64,000 bases of DNA from positions 1,426,001 through 1,490,000 of the forward strand of contig CAWGTB010000003.1 of assembly GCA_963825405.1 (NCBI GenBank). The letters run 5' to 3'. The translations under genes were made by a program, and so were the position numbers. Below, piece after piece: positions 27,525 to 36,803 of the stretch. Below the pieces are notes generated by a model. That model worked only from the letters and a program-made list of their open reading frames with translations, did no database searches and was not told the DNA's origin. Every line of letters starts with the position of its first letter. Within the stretch, counting starts at the first letter, position 1. Source of the DNA: JACPNO01 sp963825405 (GTDB lineage: Bacteria; Acidobacteriota; Terriglobia; Bryobacterales; Bryobacteraceae).

Positions 27525-28419
27525 CCTTCGGAAATTTCCAAATCTCCAGAGCATTCTTGCCCAATATCCGTTCCCGATCCTGGGCCGTGTAAAAGTCGAG
27601 AACCGAATCGACGAACTCCAATTCCTTGTCCATCGGCAGCTCCCAGCGCGGCCGCGGATAGCCCGTGCCCCATATCAGCTTGCTGCCTCCAAATTCTTCG
27701 TACACAGCTTTGAAGAACGGCCAGGTATCACGGTACGGGAACCCGCCGAGCGAGAGTTCGTAAGGTTCCGACGCACTAATCCATACCTGCGAAAAGCGCC
27801 GCAGGCGGAACATTTTGCGGAATTCGAGCCAGGGATCCGCCGCGCGCAAATCAGGCTTGCCCAGATGATCGACCACGATTTTCACGCCAGGAAAACGGCC
27901 GGCCATGTCTTCCAGCATCGGCATCTGCTGCGGCAGAATATAAAAATTGAACACCGCGCCCAGCTTTTCGGCTTCCCGCCAGAGCGGATAATGCGCTGCC
28001 GAATTCAGCCACGTCGACTGCGGATGATAGATCGGACTGAAGCGCATGCCCTGAAAACCGCGCTCCTTCACCCAGTAACGCAGGTTGTCGGCGATCTTCG
28101 GATTCTCGGGCTCAAGCAGGCCGTGGGCCACGAACTGGTTCGGGTAGCGGTGCAGGGAGTAGTCGATGTACGAATTGTCCCAGCCGTAAACGCGCGGGTT
28201 AATCAGCACGGCGTAGCGCAAACCAAAATCGCGCATCTGCGCTACTTGATTTTCGATAGGCGCATCGATGGCGGGCTGGGCACTGGGATTCTCGGGATGA
28301 TGGAAAGGAAATTTCGGATCGTGCGTCCAGACTTCCAGATGGGTGTCGATGATCAGCCGGGAAGGCTTGGCCGTAACGCCGGCCGCAGCCTGCGCCAGGA
28401 ACTGCCGGCGGGTCGGCAT
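27514..28419 (-). CDS. Amidohydrolase-2 family TIM-barrel protein with Tat-like signal
   Basis: About 301 residues. The N-terminus MPTRRQFLAQAAAGVTA is a short Tat-type signal, so it is probably periplasmic. The barrel matches lactone hydrolase/decarboxylase relatives: DTHLEVW, IVVDHLGKPDL and ILGKNALEIW. Metal ligands are altered: the usual DxHxH reads DTHLE, and the catalytic Asp of GSDYP is Gly in WGTGYPRPRW. Activity is therefore uncertain. I chose the start at 28419 to place the twin-arginine motif at the N-terminus; it lies 1 base after the CHAD gene stop. Confidence 0.8.
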   Translation of the reverse strand: MPTRRQFLAQAAAGVTAKPSRLIIDTHLEVWTHDPKFPFHHPENPSAQPAIDAPIENQVAQMRDFGLRYAVLINPRVYGWDNSYIDYSLHRYPNQFVAHGLLEPENPKIADNLRYWVKERGFQGMRFSPIYHPQSTWLNSAAHYPLWREAEKLGAVFNFYILPQQMPMLEDMAGRFPGVKIVVDHLGKPDLRAADPWLEFRKMFRLRRFSQVWISASEPYELSLGGFPYRDTWPFFKAVYEEFGGSKLIWGTGYPRPRWELPMDKELEFVDSVLDFYTAQDRERILGKNALEIWKFPKAKD

Positions 28420-28420
28420 G

Positions 28421-28897
28421 TTATCGTCGTTTCCCGCGCGAGCTGGACTCTTCCCTCGCAAAGCTGCTCAAGTAGCGCCGCCACTGAATCTCCTGCCCTG
28501 CGTCGAACGTTCGATGCCAATGTTGGACGAAAGCACGCGTTCGCTCGGTGATGCGTTTCTTGAGGAATGCGGATACGGCTTTAGATTTCGCAGCGGGCTT
28601 GAGCAGCGCGAGCGTGGTCACGCAATCGTTGATCTCACCCAGTCTGTTCTGCACGCCGCGCAAATGTTCGATGCGGATTTCCAAACTTTTGCCATAGCAG
28701 GGCCGGAACATTTCCAAAGTGAATCGGAAACGTTTGGTGGCCAGGCGAAAGGCATGCAGCTCTTCTACGGTCGGCTTGCCTTCCACGAGTTTGCTGCCGG
28801 CGTTGAAATAGTCTGAAGCCAGCTTGGGCAAGCGGCGCTTGGCATTCTGCGCCGCTGTCAAATGTGGATCCCAGAAGCTGTCAGACTGTTTCGCCAT
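28421..28897 (-). CDS. CHAD-domain protein (second)
   Basis: 158 residues, one CHAD domain. It starts MAKQSDSFWDP and has the helical, basic, histidine-containing signature VEELHAFRLATKRFRFTLEMF and LGEINDCVTTLALL. CHAD proteins bind inorganic polyphosphate. It lies between the first CHAD protein and the amidohydrolase and overlaps neither. The Arg/Lys-rich C-terminus would suit polyanion binding. Confidence 0.85.
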   Translation of the reverse strand: MAKQSDSFWDPHLTAAQNAKRRLPKLASDYFNAGSKLVEGKPTVEELHAFRLATKRFRFTLEMFRPCYGKSLEIRIEHLRGVQNRLGEINDCVTTLALLKPAAKSKAVSAFLKKRITERTRAFVQHWHRTFDAGQEIQWRRYLSSFAREESSSRGKRR

Positions 28898-28902
28898 AAA
28901 GC

Positions 28903-29310
28903 CTACAGATCGAGGCGCCGCCGCCACTCCGGAACAATATCGCGCAAACTGCGCCGCCGTAAATGCAGGATGAGGCGTTCCTTGGCTTGTTTGCGCTCCT
29001 GCGCCAGTGCCGCCAGTAGTGGCGCTCCCGCAGACACGCCGGCTTCGCGCAGAAGCTCCTGGGCGATATCGCGATTTCGAATCTCAGCCGCAAGGTTCAT
29101 CACTTCCCGCAGACGGCGCCGGATTTTCTTGGCTTTGCGGTGCGGAAAGAACTCCGGAAAGGCGCGCAAGGTTTCGCTGAATCGCCGGATGGTCACGCGC
29201 AAATCGTGCAGCGACTCGGGGTTGCCGTTGCGCGCTGCCCGATTCATGCGAAAAGCCAGACGCCGCAGCAACGTCGCGGCATGTTCGGCGGCGAACCGGC
29301 GCATCTCCAT
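28903..29310 (-). CDS. CHAD-domain protein (first)
   Basis: 135 residues, essentially all CHAD. Signature segments are ESLHDLRVTIRRFSETLRAF and AAEIRNRDIAQELL, with many Arg/Lys residues. The start at 29310 overlaps the Ppx/GppA stop by one base (TAATG), so translation is probably coupled to the polyphosphatase. This links the CHAD pair functionally to polyphosphate. Confidence 0.87.
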   Translation of the reverse strand: MEMRRFAAEHAATLLRRLAFRMNRAARNGNPESLHDLRVTIRRFSETLRAFPEFFPHRKAKKIRRRLREVMNLAAEIRNRDIAQELLREAGVSAGAPLLAALAQERKQAKERLILHLRRRSLRDIVPEWRRRLDL

Positions 29311-30842
29311 TACATTCTCGCCTTGCTCATCACCAGTGGCTTGCCGTACACCTGGCGGAACGCATCGGTGGCGCGTTCGGCAGCCCACTGTTCAAGGTCA
29401 ATATCGCTTTTCGCTCCGAGCTTGATTTGCACTTGCCCGTTGCGGATGGCGCATTCGACCGATCCGATGCGTTGTTCATGGCTGCGATCCAGGTTATCCG
29501 CCAGCCGCAGCAGTGGAGTCAGGAACAATACAGCGCGCCTTTCCTGCGTGTTGAGCGGGTCAAGGTTATCGTGCTCGACCTCAGGCATGGCCTTGCGGTG
29601 ATAGCGGCAAAGGTTGGCGACCAGGGTGCGCTCGCGGTCGGTGAAGCCGGGCATGTCGGAATTCGCCACCAGATAATACGAATGGCGATGATGGCGCGTG
29701 TCGCTGACGAAATGTCCGATGTCGTGCAGATACGCCGCAGCCTCCAAAAGCCGGCCGAAGTGCGGAGGCAGCCCGTGCAGCGGCTCGAGCGCGCGGAATA
29801 AACTCGCCGCCAGACCCGCAACTTGGCGCGCGTGCGCCAGTGAAACGCCGTAGCGCCGCGCCATCGCTTCGACGACGCGCTGCTGTTCGCGATCGAGCCC
29901 GGATGGCTCCATGCCCACGCCGCGCGCGGCCAGATCGGCAATGATGCCGTCGCGCAGCCCCGCTGCGGAATAGTAGACCGACGGCAAATCGAAATCCTGC
30001 ATGATGCGCAACAGGCAGGCCGCGCCGGGAATAATGATCTCGGCGCGTTTGGGTCCGATACCGGTGTGGCGGCGACGTCCGGCCAGGTCTTCGCGGCACA
30101 ACTCTTCATAGAGGCGGCGCACTTGCGCGGTGGAAGCGCGCAACTGGTCAGCCTGATCGATTTTGGCGCGGCCGACGCGATTGATGGTGCAAACCACGGC
30201 CGCCGCTGTCCCCGAAGTGACCACCGCGCGGTCCCATTTTTTGCCGTGAAAACGCTCGACTACCGGCGCCAGTTTCTCCTCGATGTACTGCTCCATGCGG
30301 TTCAATTCACCGGGCGTTGGCGGATCGCTGCGAATGAACAGTTGCGCCAGCCGCACCGCGCCCAGCGGCTTCGAGAAAGCTTCCTGCAGCCTGCCGTTCT
30401 CGCTGTAGATGGTCTCCGCGCTGCCTCCGCCGATATCGATCAGCAGCATGGATTGCCTGGAGTGCGGCCAGCGGCTCTGCACGCCCAGATGGATCAGCCG
30501 CGACTCTTCCTGTCCGGAAATAATCTCGACCGGCGCGCCGATGGCTTGCGATGCGCGAAACAAGAATTCGTGCTGATTGCCGGCGTCGCGAATCGCGCTG
30601 GTAGCTACGGCGCGCACGCCGGCCACGTCGAGGCGCTTGTACTGCTGGGCCATCATCTGAAGCGCCTTGCCCACCGTTTCCATGGCTTCCGGGCTGACGC
30701 GGCCGGTGCGAAAAACGCTTTCCCCTAATCTTGTAACGACGCGATCCGAGCCCAAAATTTTCAGCGGCGCGCCTGGCGCAGCTTCGGCCGCAAGCATACG
30801 GAGCGAATTGCTGCCGATGTCGATGGCGGCGTAGCGGGGCAT
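29310..30842 (-). CDS. Exopolyphosphatase/pppGpp phosphohydrolase with HD domain
   Basis: 510 residues. The actin-fold Ppx/GppA domain (about 1-310) shows AAIDIGSNSLRML, the catalytic EESRLIHLG and the phosphate loop LLIDIGGGSAE. An HD-type helical domain (about 320-480; YLHDIGHFVSDTRHHRHS) follows, as in long Ppx proteins. It hydrolyses terminal phosphates of polyphosphate or converts pppGpp to ppGpp. Two CHAD genes downstream favour polyphosphate. Confidence 0.93.
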   Translation of the reverse strand: MPRYAAIDIGSNSLRMLAAEAAPGAPLKILGSDRVVTRLGESVFRTGRVSPEAMETVGKALQMMAQQYKRLDVAGVRAVATSAIRDAGNQHEFLFRASQAIGAPVEIISGQEESRLIHLGVQSRWPHSRQSMLLIDIGGGSAETIYSENGRLQEAFSKPLGAVRLAQLFIRSDPPTPGELNRMEQYIEEKLAPVVERFHGKKWDRAVVTSGTAAAVVCTINRVGRAKIDQADQLRASTAQVRRLYEELCREDLAGRRRHTGIGPKRAEIIIPGAACLLRIMQDFDLPSVYYSAAGLRDGIIADLAARGVGMEPSGLDREQQRVVEAMARRYGVSLAHARQVAGLAASLFRALEPLHGLPPHFGRLLEAAAYLHDIGHFVSDTRHHRHSYYLVANSDMPGFTDRERTLVANLCRYHRKAMPEVEHDNLDPLNTQERRAVLFLTPLLRLADNLDRSHEQRIGSVECAIRNGQVQIKLGAKSDIDLEQWAAERATDAFRQVYGKPLVMSKARM

Positions 30843-30848
30843 ACAAGC

Positions 30849-30854
30849 TATAAT
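30849..30854 (+). promoter_or_regulatory. TATAAT hexamer in the divergent Ppx/TMK promoter region
   Basis: A consensus -10 sequence sits in the 46-bp gap between the divergent Ppx and TMK-like genes, 34 bp before the TMK start. The region is too short for a strong -35 outside ppx. Confidence 0.35.
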
Positions 30855-30888
30855 AGGCGTTACTCCCGAGTCACTGCATCTCTTTTTT

Positions 30889-31621
30889 ATGCCGCTATTT
30901 GCGCCGAATCGCTACAAAGGCAAGCTGATTGTGGTGGAAGGCATCGACGGTTCCGGCAAGTCCACGCAGATTTCTTTGTTGAGCCATTGGCTGCGCTCGC
31001 AAGGCGTGGCGGTGGCTTTCAGCGAGTGGAATTCTTCGCCGCTGGTGCGCGAAACGACGCGGCGCGGCAAGAAGAAGGAGATGTTCACTCCCACTACCTT
31101 CAGCCTGATCCATGCCACGGATTTCGCGGATCGCACGGAGCGCTACATCCTGCCGCTGCTGAAATCCGGCGCCATTGTGTGCGCCGACCGCTACGCCTAC
31201 ACCGCGTTCGCGCGCGACGTGGCGCGAGGCGTAGGCCGCCGCTGGGTACGCAATCTCTACAGTTTCGCCATCCGTCCCAGTCTGAGTTTTTATTTTCGCG
31301 TTTCGCTGGATGTCGCCATCGGCCGCATACTGGGCGGGCGCAATGCCATCAAATATTATGAAGCGGGCATGGATTTGAAGCTTAGCCGCGATGTCGCAGG
31401 AGAGCTTTCGTATTTTTCAGGGCCGCATCCTTGACGAATACGACGCCATGGCGGAGGAAATGGGGTTCCACGTGATCGACGCCACGCAGTCGATCGAGGC
31501 GCAGCAGCAGATGATGCGGGAGATCGTCATGCAGGAGCTCGGCGAAAGCCTGAAGAACGGCGTCCTGCGAAGCCAGGGAGAGGCGCATGCCGCAGACACA
31601 GCCGTTACAGTCTTACGGTGA
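30889..31621 (+). CDS. Thymidylate kinase-like protein 1 (one frameshift)
   Basis: About 243 residues when rejoined. It is a P-loop NMP kinase of the Tmk family: IVVEGIDGSGKSTQ (Walker A intact), LIHATDFADRTE and the DR(Y/H) motif CADRYAYTAFARD. One extra base near 31395-31397 separates KLSRDV from QESFRIFQGRILDEY. The length modulo 3 fits. Tmk phosphorylates dTMP, but family members next to polyphosphate genes may act on something else. It overlaps the second copy by 35 bp. Confidence 0.82.
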
Positions 31622-32342
31622 CGCGCTGCCGGGCGTCGACCCGGCCGAGCTGCACGGCCGGCTGATCGTCATCGAAGGTCCCGATGCCGTGGGGCGGACA
31701 ACGCAAGTGGTTCAACTGCGGCAGTGGCTGGAACAGGAAGGGCACGCCGTTCTGGACACCGGCATGGCGCGTTCGGCGCTGGTGGGCAAGGGAATCCAGC
31801 AGGCCAAGCAGGGCAACACGCTGGGGCCGGTGACGATGACGTTGTTTTACACGACGGATTTTGCCGACCGCCTGGAGAACGAAATCATCCCTGCCTTGCG
31901 CGCCGGCTTCGTAGTGCTGACCGACCGCTATATTTTTTCCATCATGGCCCGCGCCATCGCTCGCGGCGAAGACCGGCAGTGGATTGAGCGCGTCGCCGGA
32001 TTCGGCCTGGTGCCGCACGCCGTCTACTACATGCGCGCCGAGGTAAAGGATCTGGTGTCGCGCGTGGTGCTGGGCCGCGGCGCTTTTGATTTTTGGGAAA
32101 GCGGCATGGATATCGGCATCGGCACCGACATGTACGACAGCTTCGTGCGCTACCAGACCCGCCTGATTCGCGCGCTCGACCGCATGGCCAAGAAGTACGA
32201 ATTCACGATCATCGACGCCAGCCGTCCACCCGCGGAAATCTTTCTCGACTTGCAACACCGCATCTCGCGCCTCCAGCTGCATGACATCCGCAAGGCGTCG
32301 CGCGCGGAAACTACGCGGAGGGCCAAAGCCGGCAAAGGCTGA
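31587..32342 (+). CDS. Thymidylate kinase-like protein 2, P-loop lysine replaced by arginine
   Basis: 251 residues, a diverged tandem paralogue of the preceding gene. Walker A reads EGPDAVGRTTQ, so the catalytic lysine is Arg. The DRY region (VLTDRYIFSIMARAIARGE) and the TDFADRLE helix remain. It may be a regulatory or substrate-binding partner forming a heterodimer with protein 1, or an enzyme with changed chemistry. It overlaps sixA at TGATG, so translation is coupled. Confidence 0.8.
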   Translation: MPQTQPLQSYGDALPGVDPAELHGRLIVIEGPDAVGRTTQVVQLRQWLEQEGHAVLDTGMARSALVGKGIQQAKQGNTLGPVTMTLFYTTDFADRLENEIIPALRAGFVVLTDRYIFSIMARAIARGEDRQWIERVAGFGLVPHAVYYMRAEVKDLVSRVVLGRGAFDFWESGMDIGIGTDMYDSFVRYQTRLIRALDRMAKKYEFTIIDASRPPAEIFLDLQHRISRLQLHDIRKASRAETTRRAKAGKG

Positions 32343-32826
32343 TGCAGCTCTACGTCCTCAGACACGGAATCGCGGAAGACGCAGGGCCAGGCCGCGCCGA
32401 TTCGGTGCGCGCTCTCACGCCGGAAGGGAAGGAAAAGCTGCGCCGCGTCTTGGATCGCGCCAAACGCGCCGATGTTTCGCCGACGCTGATCCTGACCAGC
32501 CCTTACGTGCGGGCCGTCGAGACCGCCAGAATCGCCGCCCAGCGTCTGGAGTGCAAGCAGGCGCCGGTGCAAACCGATGCCCTGCTTCCGTTCGGATCTC
32601 CCGAACGCGTGTGGGAGGAAATCTGCGCCCATCACGACGAGGAACAGGTCCTACTGGCCGGGCCACGAGCCGCTGCTGGGGCAGTTCGTTTCGTTCGTGT
32701 TGGATTCGCCGGCGCTGCGCGTGGACTTCAAGAAAGGCGCACTGGTGCGCATTCACGTGGACCGTTTCGGCCCCGCGCCCTCATGGAGTGCTGGTGTGGA
32801 TGCTTACCCCCAAGCTCGCCGGTTAG
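32342..32826 (+). CDS. sixA: SixA-type phosphohistidine phosphatase (two frameshifts)
   Basis: About 160 residues when rejoined. The N-terminus MQLYVLRHGIAED holds the RHG catalytic motif of histidine phosphatases, and the second His is in LLAGHEPLLGQF. Extra bases near 32659-32663 and 32771-32777 break the frame. The final frame resumes RPHGVLVWMLTPKLAG and stops at 32826. SixA-like genes often neighbour CHAD and Ppx genes. Its target here could be a phosphohistidine or a phosphate ester. Confidence 0.82.
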
Positions 32827-32885
32827 CCTGGCTCCAAAACAATTCGGAACTTTCCGGTCTCTCCGAGGTAACTCCCCACAGAAGC

Positions 32886-33440
32886 ATGAGCGCGGTGGAG
32901 AATCCCGATGATACCGGCCTGCTGCGCCGAATGCGGAAGGGCGATGGCGATGCCTTCACGACTCTTTACCGTCGCCATCAGAGCGCGGTGTACCGTTTCG
33001 CGCTGCAAATGACGGGCAGCCGGACGATCGCCGAAGACGTGACGCAAGAGGTATTCATGGCGCTGATTCGAAATCCCGAATCGTACGATGCGGCGCGGGG
33101 CGCGCTGGCCTCCTACTTGTATGGCGCGGCCCGTAACACAGTGCACCGGACGCTCGAGCGCGATCGCTTTTGCGCCGCCGAGGGTGAAGATGAAACCGCC
33201 GCGCCGGACGATGCTCTGGCTGATCTGACGCGCCGCGAGACGCTGGTGGAAGTGCGGCAGGCGGTTCTGGCGCTGCCTGCGAACTATCGCGAGGTCGTGG
33301 TGCTGTGCGATCTGCACGAGATGAGTTATCAGGATGCCGCGAGTGTGATGGGTTGCGCGGTGGGCACGGTGCGCTCGCGATTGAATCGAGCAAGAAATTT
33401 GTTGGCGGCGAAATTGACTCGAAAGAGATGCCTGGCATGA
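32886..33440 (+). CDS. ECF-type RNA polymerase sigma factor
   Basis: 184 residues. Region 2 (ALYR-like FTTLYRRHQSAVYRFALQMTG, AEDVTQEVFMALI) and region 4 (LPANYREVVVLCDLHEMSYQDAASVMGCAVGTVRSRLNRAR) are both present. The start at 32886 follows the usual MSAVENPDDTGLLRRMRKGD form; longer in-frame extensions lie in the frame remnants of sixA. The stop overlaps the next gene by ATGA. Confidence 0.92.
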   Translation: MSAVENPDDTGLLRRMRKGDGDAFTTLYRRHQSAVYRFALQMTGSRTIAEDVTQEVFMALIRNPESYDAARGALASYLYGAARNTVHRTLERDRFCAAEGEDETAAPDDALADLTRRETLVEVRQAVLALPANYREVVVLCDLHEMSYQDAASVMGCAVGTVRSRLNRARNLLAAKLTRKRCLA

Positions 33441-33961
33441 ATCGTCCTGAATTCCTGGCAGCGCTGGCGCGCGCCGATGAGAGCCGGGGTGCTGCGCCTG
33501 AAGTGGAAAAGGCTCTGCTGCAAGCATTTCGGCGAAGGCGTCAGGCAATTCAGACGCGTCGCGCCGCTGGTTGGACGGCTCTGGCGGCAGCGGTGGTTTT
33601 GGTGTGGATTGCGGTCCGCCCTCAGGCGAAACAGGAGCGCGCAATAGCGGCCGTTATCGCTCCCCCTGTGGTCACGGAAATTCCGCCGGCTCCCGAGCCC
33701 AGCGCGATCGTAGCAGCGCGTCCGGCGCGTCCCAAGCCCGCCCGCACGGCGGTTAAGCGTGAAATTGTCACCAATTTTATTCCCGTGATGGTAGATCCCG
33801 ATCCGTTCGAAAGAGGCCGCCTGGTGCGGGTGAAACTGCCGCGCTCGGCCCTTACGGCATTTGGGCTATCGCTGAATGAAGAGCGTTCTGACGAGCGTAT
33901 TCAGGCCGATGTGTTGGTTGGCGAAGACGGCTTGGCGCGAGCGATTCGATTCGTAAAATAA
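33437..33961 (+). CDS. Membrane protein in anti-sigma position
   Basis: 174 residues: a short cytoplasmic helical N-terminus (MNRPEFLAALARADE), one transmembrane segment (WTALAAAVVLVWIAV, about 50-65), a proline-rich linker and a periplasmic C-terminal domain. No ZAS zinc motif is visible. Its coupling to the ECF sigma gene (ATGA) and its single-pass topology suggest an anti-sigma factor. Confidence 0.7.
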   Translation: MNRPEFLAALARADESRGAAPEVEKALLQAFRRRRQAIQTRRAAGWTALAAAVVLVWIAVRPQAKQERAIAAVIAPPVVTEIPPAPEPSAIVAARPARPKPARTAVKREIVTNFIPVMVDPDPFERGRLVRVKLPRSALTAFGLSLNEERSDERIQADVLVGEDGLARAIRFVK

Positions 33962-33971
33962 GGAGATTCCT

Positions 33972-34841
33972 ATGAAGCAGCGAGCTTTGCTAGCGGTGTT
34001 TTTATTCGGAGCGGTCTGCGCCTGGGCACAGGAGCCGCCTGCCGACAATGTCTTTTTTAACAAGGAAGTGCATATTCAATCGGCTGCCGGGGCCGTCGCC
34101 ATCCACGGTGAAGCGGGTGGAATGATAGCCGGGTCCATGGCCGGATCAACCTTCGAATACGTCGGGACTGAAATGGGCTTCGGCGGCAAGCCTGTGAAAG
34201 GCGCGCCCTACTCGGCCGAAGGAATCACCGAGACCACGCAAACGCTGGCGGACGGAAATAAGATCGTTCACAAGAGCAGCGCGTTGTTTTATCGCGATAC
34301 CGAAGGGCGCGTGCGCAATGAACAAACGCTCGGCGCGATTGGACCGTGGGCATCGGCCGGCAGCCCTCCCAAGACGATCTTCATCAACGACCCGGTCGCG
34401 GGCGTCAACTACGTCCTGAACGTTAACGAACATTCCGCCGACAAGCTGCCCGCGCCCCATATCGCCATGGCCATGACCCGCACCACCGGGCCTATGGTTA
34501 GGCAAGAGGTGAAGGAACCCGACGTGAAGACCGAATCGCTCGGTACGCAGATCATCGAAGGCGTGCAAGCCGAAGGCACCCGCACCACGGTGACCATTCC
34601 CGCCGGGCAAATCGGCAACGAGAAGGACCTACAAACGGTTTCCGAGCGCTGGTATTCGCCGGACCTACAAACTGTGATCGTGCGCAAGCAGAGCGACCCC
34701 CGTTTCGGCGACACCACCTACCGGCTCACCAACATCCAACGCGCCGAGCCGCCGGCGTCCCTATTCCAGGTGCCGTCTGATTTCACGGTGAGAGATCCGA
34801 TGAAAGAAGGCGGAACGGTTCAGTTCAAGTCCGTGAACTAG
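33972..34841 (+). CDS. Secreted protein of unknown function downstream of ECF module
   Basis: 289 residues. The signal peptide MKQRALLAVFLFGAVCAWAQ is followed by a beta-rich domain with LGTQIIEGVQAEGTRTTVTI and a C-terminal LFQVPSDFTVRD motif that I recognise from many acidobacterial secreted proteins of unknown role. It lies 10 bp after the putative anti-sigma gene and is probably part of the module output. Confidence 0.75.
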   Translation: MKQRALLAVFLFGAVCAWAQEPPADNVFFNKEVHIQSAAGAVAIHGEAGGMIAGSMAGSTFEYVGTEMGFGGKPVKGAPYSAEGITETTQTLADGNKIVHKSSALFYRDTEGRVRNEQTLGAIGPWASAGSPPKTIFINDPVAGVNYVLNVNEHSADKLPAPHIAMAMTRTTGPMVRQEVKEPDVKTESLGTQIIEGVQAEGTRTTVTIPAGQIGNEKDLQTVSERWYSPDLQTVIVRKQSDPRFGDTTYRLTNIQRAEPPASLFQVPSDFTVRDPMKEGGTVQFKSVN

Positions 34842-34846
34842 CGCGC

Positions 34847-35571
34847 TCAATCGTAGACAAAGTGGAGGACCTTTTTGAGGTCCTCCCAGGCTTCGCGCTT
34901 GGCTTCCTGGTTGTAAGCGCGCAGCAGGTATGAAGGATGGTAGGTCACCATCAGCGGCAGGTCGTGCCACTTGTACCAGTTCCCCCGCATGCGCGTGACG
35001 CCTTCTTTGCGGCCCAGCAATGCTCGTGCGGCAGTGGCGCCCAGAGCACAGATAGCCTTGGGTTGAATCGTCATTAGCTGGCGATACAGAAATTGCCCAC
35101 AGATTTCCATCTCATCCGGCTCGGGTGTGCGATTTTCCGGCGGCCGGCATTTCACAACATTGCAGATGTAGACATCCTTGCGCTCGATCGGAATGCCTTC
35201 GCGCTTGGCCGTGCCTTCGATCATTTGCGTGAGCAGTTGTCCGGCGCGGCCCACGAAAGGCAGACCTTGCATGTCCTCGTCGGCGCCAGGGCCTTCGCCC
35301 ACGAAAACTAGTTTGGCGTGCTCGTCGCCCGATCCGAAAACAATGCGATGGCGGGCTTCGTGCAGACGGCAACGCTTGCAATCGCCGATGTCCTGGAGGA
35401 TCAAGGGCAGGGTATCGGTTGCGGCGTGGGAAAGATTTCGGCAGTCATCGGTGGGGGCGCGGACGGCTCGGAATGGACTGCGGCCGGTGCCGCTGGCGTA
35501 CGCCGGTACAGATCCGTGAATCCCAAATCCTGGTAGAAGGCTAGTTGCCGGCGCAACTCGTCAGCGTTCAT
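34847..35571 (-). CDS. Type 4 (family 4) uracil-DNA glycosylase (one frameshift)
   Basis: About 241 residues when rejoined. It excises uracil from DNA. The 4Fe-4S ligands include CKRC, CNVVKC and MEIC cysteines; the active-site motif is GEGPGADEDMQGLPFVGRAG; the C-terminal motif is VTYHPSYLLR. The start at 35571 (MNADELRRQLAFYQDLGF) is in another frame, so one base is missing near 35408-35420. Using only the TTG at 35404 would lose the N-terminal helix. The start overlaps the coaBC stop. Confidence 0.88.
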
Positions 35572-36782
35572 GGGCGGAATGAAGAGCCAGGCGCAGCTTC
35601 AGGGCTTCGTCAAAAATACGGTCCGCGATGGCGCGTTTGGACGCCCGGGGTACAGCGATGGATTCGCCCGTCCGCAGCACCAGCAGCACTTCATTGTCGT
35701 CGGCGTCGAAGCCGGCGCGTATCGCTCACCAGGTTGCCCACGATCATGTCGCAGTTCTTGGTCTGCAGCTTGCGGCGGGCTTCGCGCTCCAGATTTTCGG
35801 TCTCCGCGGCGAAACCAATCAGCAGGCGATCGCCCTTCTTGCGGCCCAGCTCGGCCAGGATATCGGGCGTGGGATCGAGTTCCAGAGTGAGCCGTGCGGC
35901 CGTCTTCTTGACCTTTTGCGCGGGGATTTCGCGTCAGATGAAAATCGGCCACCGCGGCGGCCTTTACGACGACCGTGGCATGCTCCAGATTTTCCAAAAC
36001 GGCCGTCCGCATTTCACTCGCCGTGCGCACCGGAATCAGCGCGACGCCGCGCGGCGGCTGCAAATGTACCGGGCCGGAAACCAGAATGACGTTCGCGCCC
36101 CGGGCCGCGGCGGCCTCGGCGACGGCATAGCCCATCTTGCCGCTGGAACGGTTGGAAATGTAGCGAACCGGGTCGAGCGCTTCCTGCGTGGGTCCGGCGG
36201 TGACCAGCACGGTCTCGCCTTCCAGATCGCTGCGGCGGCGCAACTCGCGCCATCACGGCGTCGGCAATTCGCTCCGGCTCGGCCAGGCGCCCGGGTCCGA
36301 TCGTTCCGCAGGCCAGAAAGCCATCTTCCGGGCTCGACAATCCGGTGGCCGCGCCGGCGCAAAATTTCCAGGTTGGCCTGAGTGGCGGGATGCTGCCACA
36401 TGGCAGTGTTCATGGCCGGCGCGAGCACTACAGGCCCTGTGAACGCCAGGTAGAGGGTGGTGAGGAAATCGTCCGCCAGGCCGTGCGCGAAGCTAGCCAG
36501 AAGGTCGGCAGTGGCCGGGGCGACCACCAGGACATCGTTGTCCTGAGCCACGGCGATATGTTCCACGGCACTCGAAAGCGTGTCCTCCGAGCTGGCGCTG
36601 GAAAACATGCCGGTAATTACTTTGCGTCCGGAGAGCGCCGCGAAGGTCAACGGCTGCACGAATTCCTGGGCGCTGCGGGTCATGACGACCTGGACGGCGG
36701 CGTCCCGTTGCACCAACTGGCGGCACAACTCGGCCGCTTTATACGCTGCAATTCCGCCGCCGACTCCCAGGATGGTCTTCAT
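35561..36782 (-). CDS. coaBC: CoaBC: phosphopantothenoylcysteine synthetase/decarboxylase (four frameshifts)
   Basis: About 407 residues when rejoined. The N-terminal CoaC flavoprotein has LGVGGGIAAYKAAELCRQL, the catalytic VEHIAVAQ and the PAMNTAMWQHPATQ loop. The C-terminal CoaB has VLVTAGPTQEALDPVRYISNRSSGKMGYA and, in a further frame, KGDRLLIGFAAETENLE. Extra bases near 36329-36331, 36246-36249, 35926-35928 and 35715-35719 account for the breaks. The residue count modulo 3 agrees with four insertions. The product is essential for CoA synthesis, so real inactivation is unlikely. Confidence 0.9.
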
Positions 36783-36803
36783 CGACGATCCGCCGTGCTC
36801 CCG

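Noticed and set aside
27508..28551. A plus-strand frame opposite the amidohydrolase gene
   Set aside because: The minus strand encodes an ordinary family member with a Tat-type start; the plus frame has no motif.
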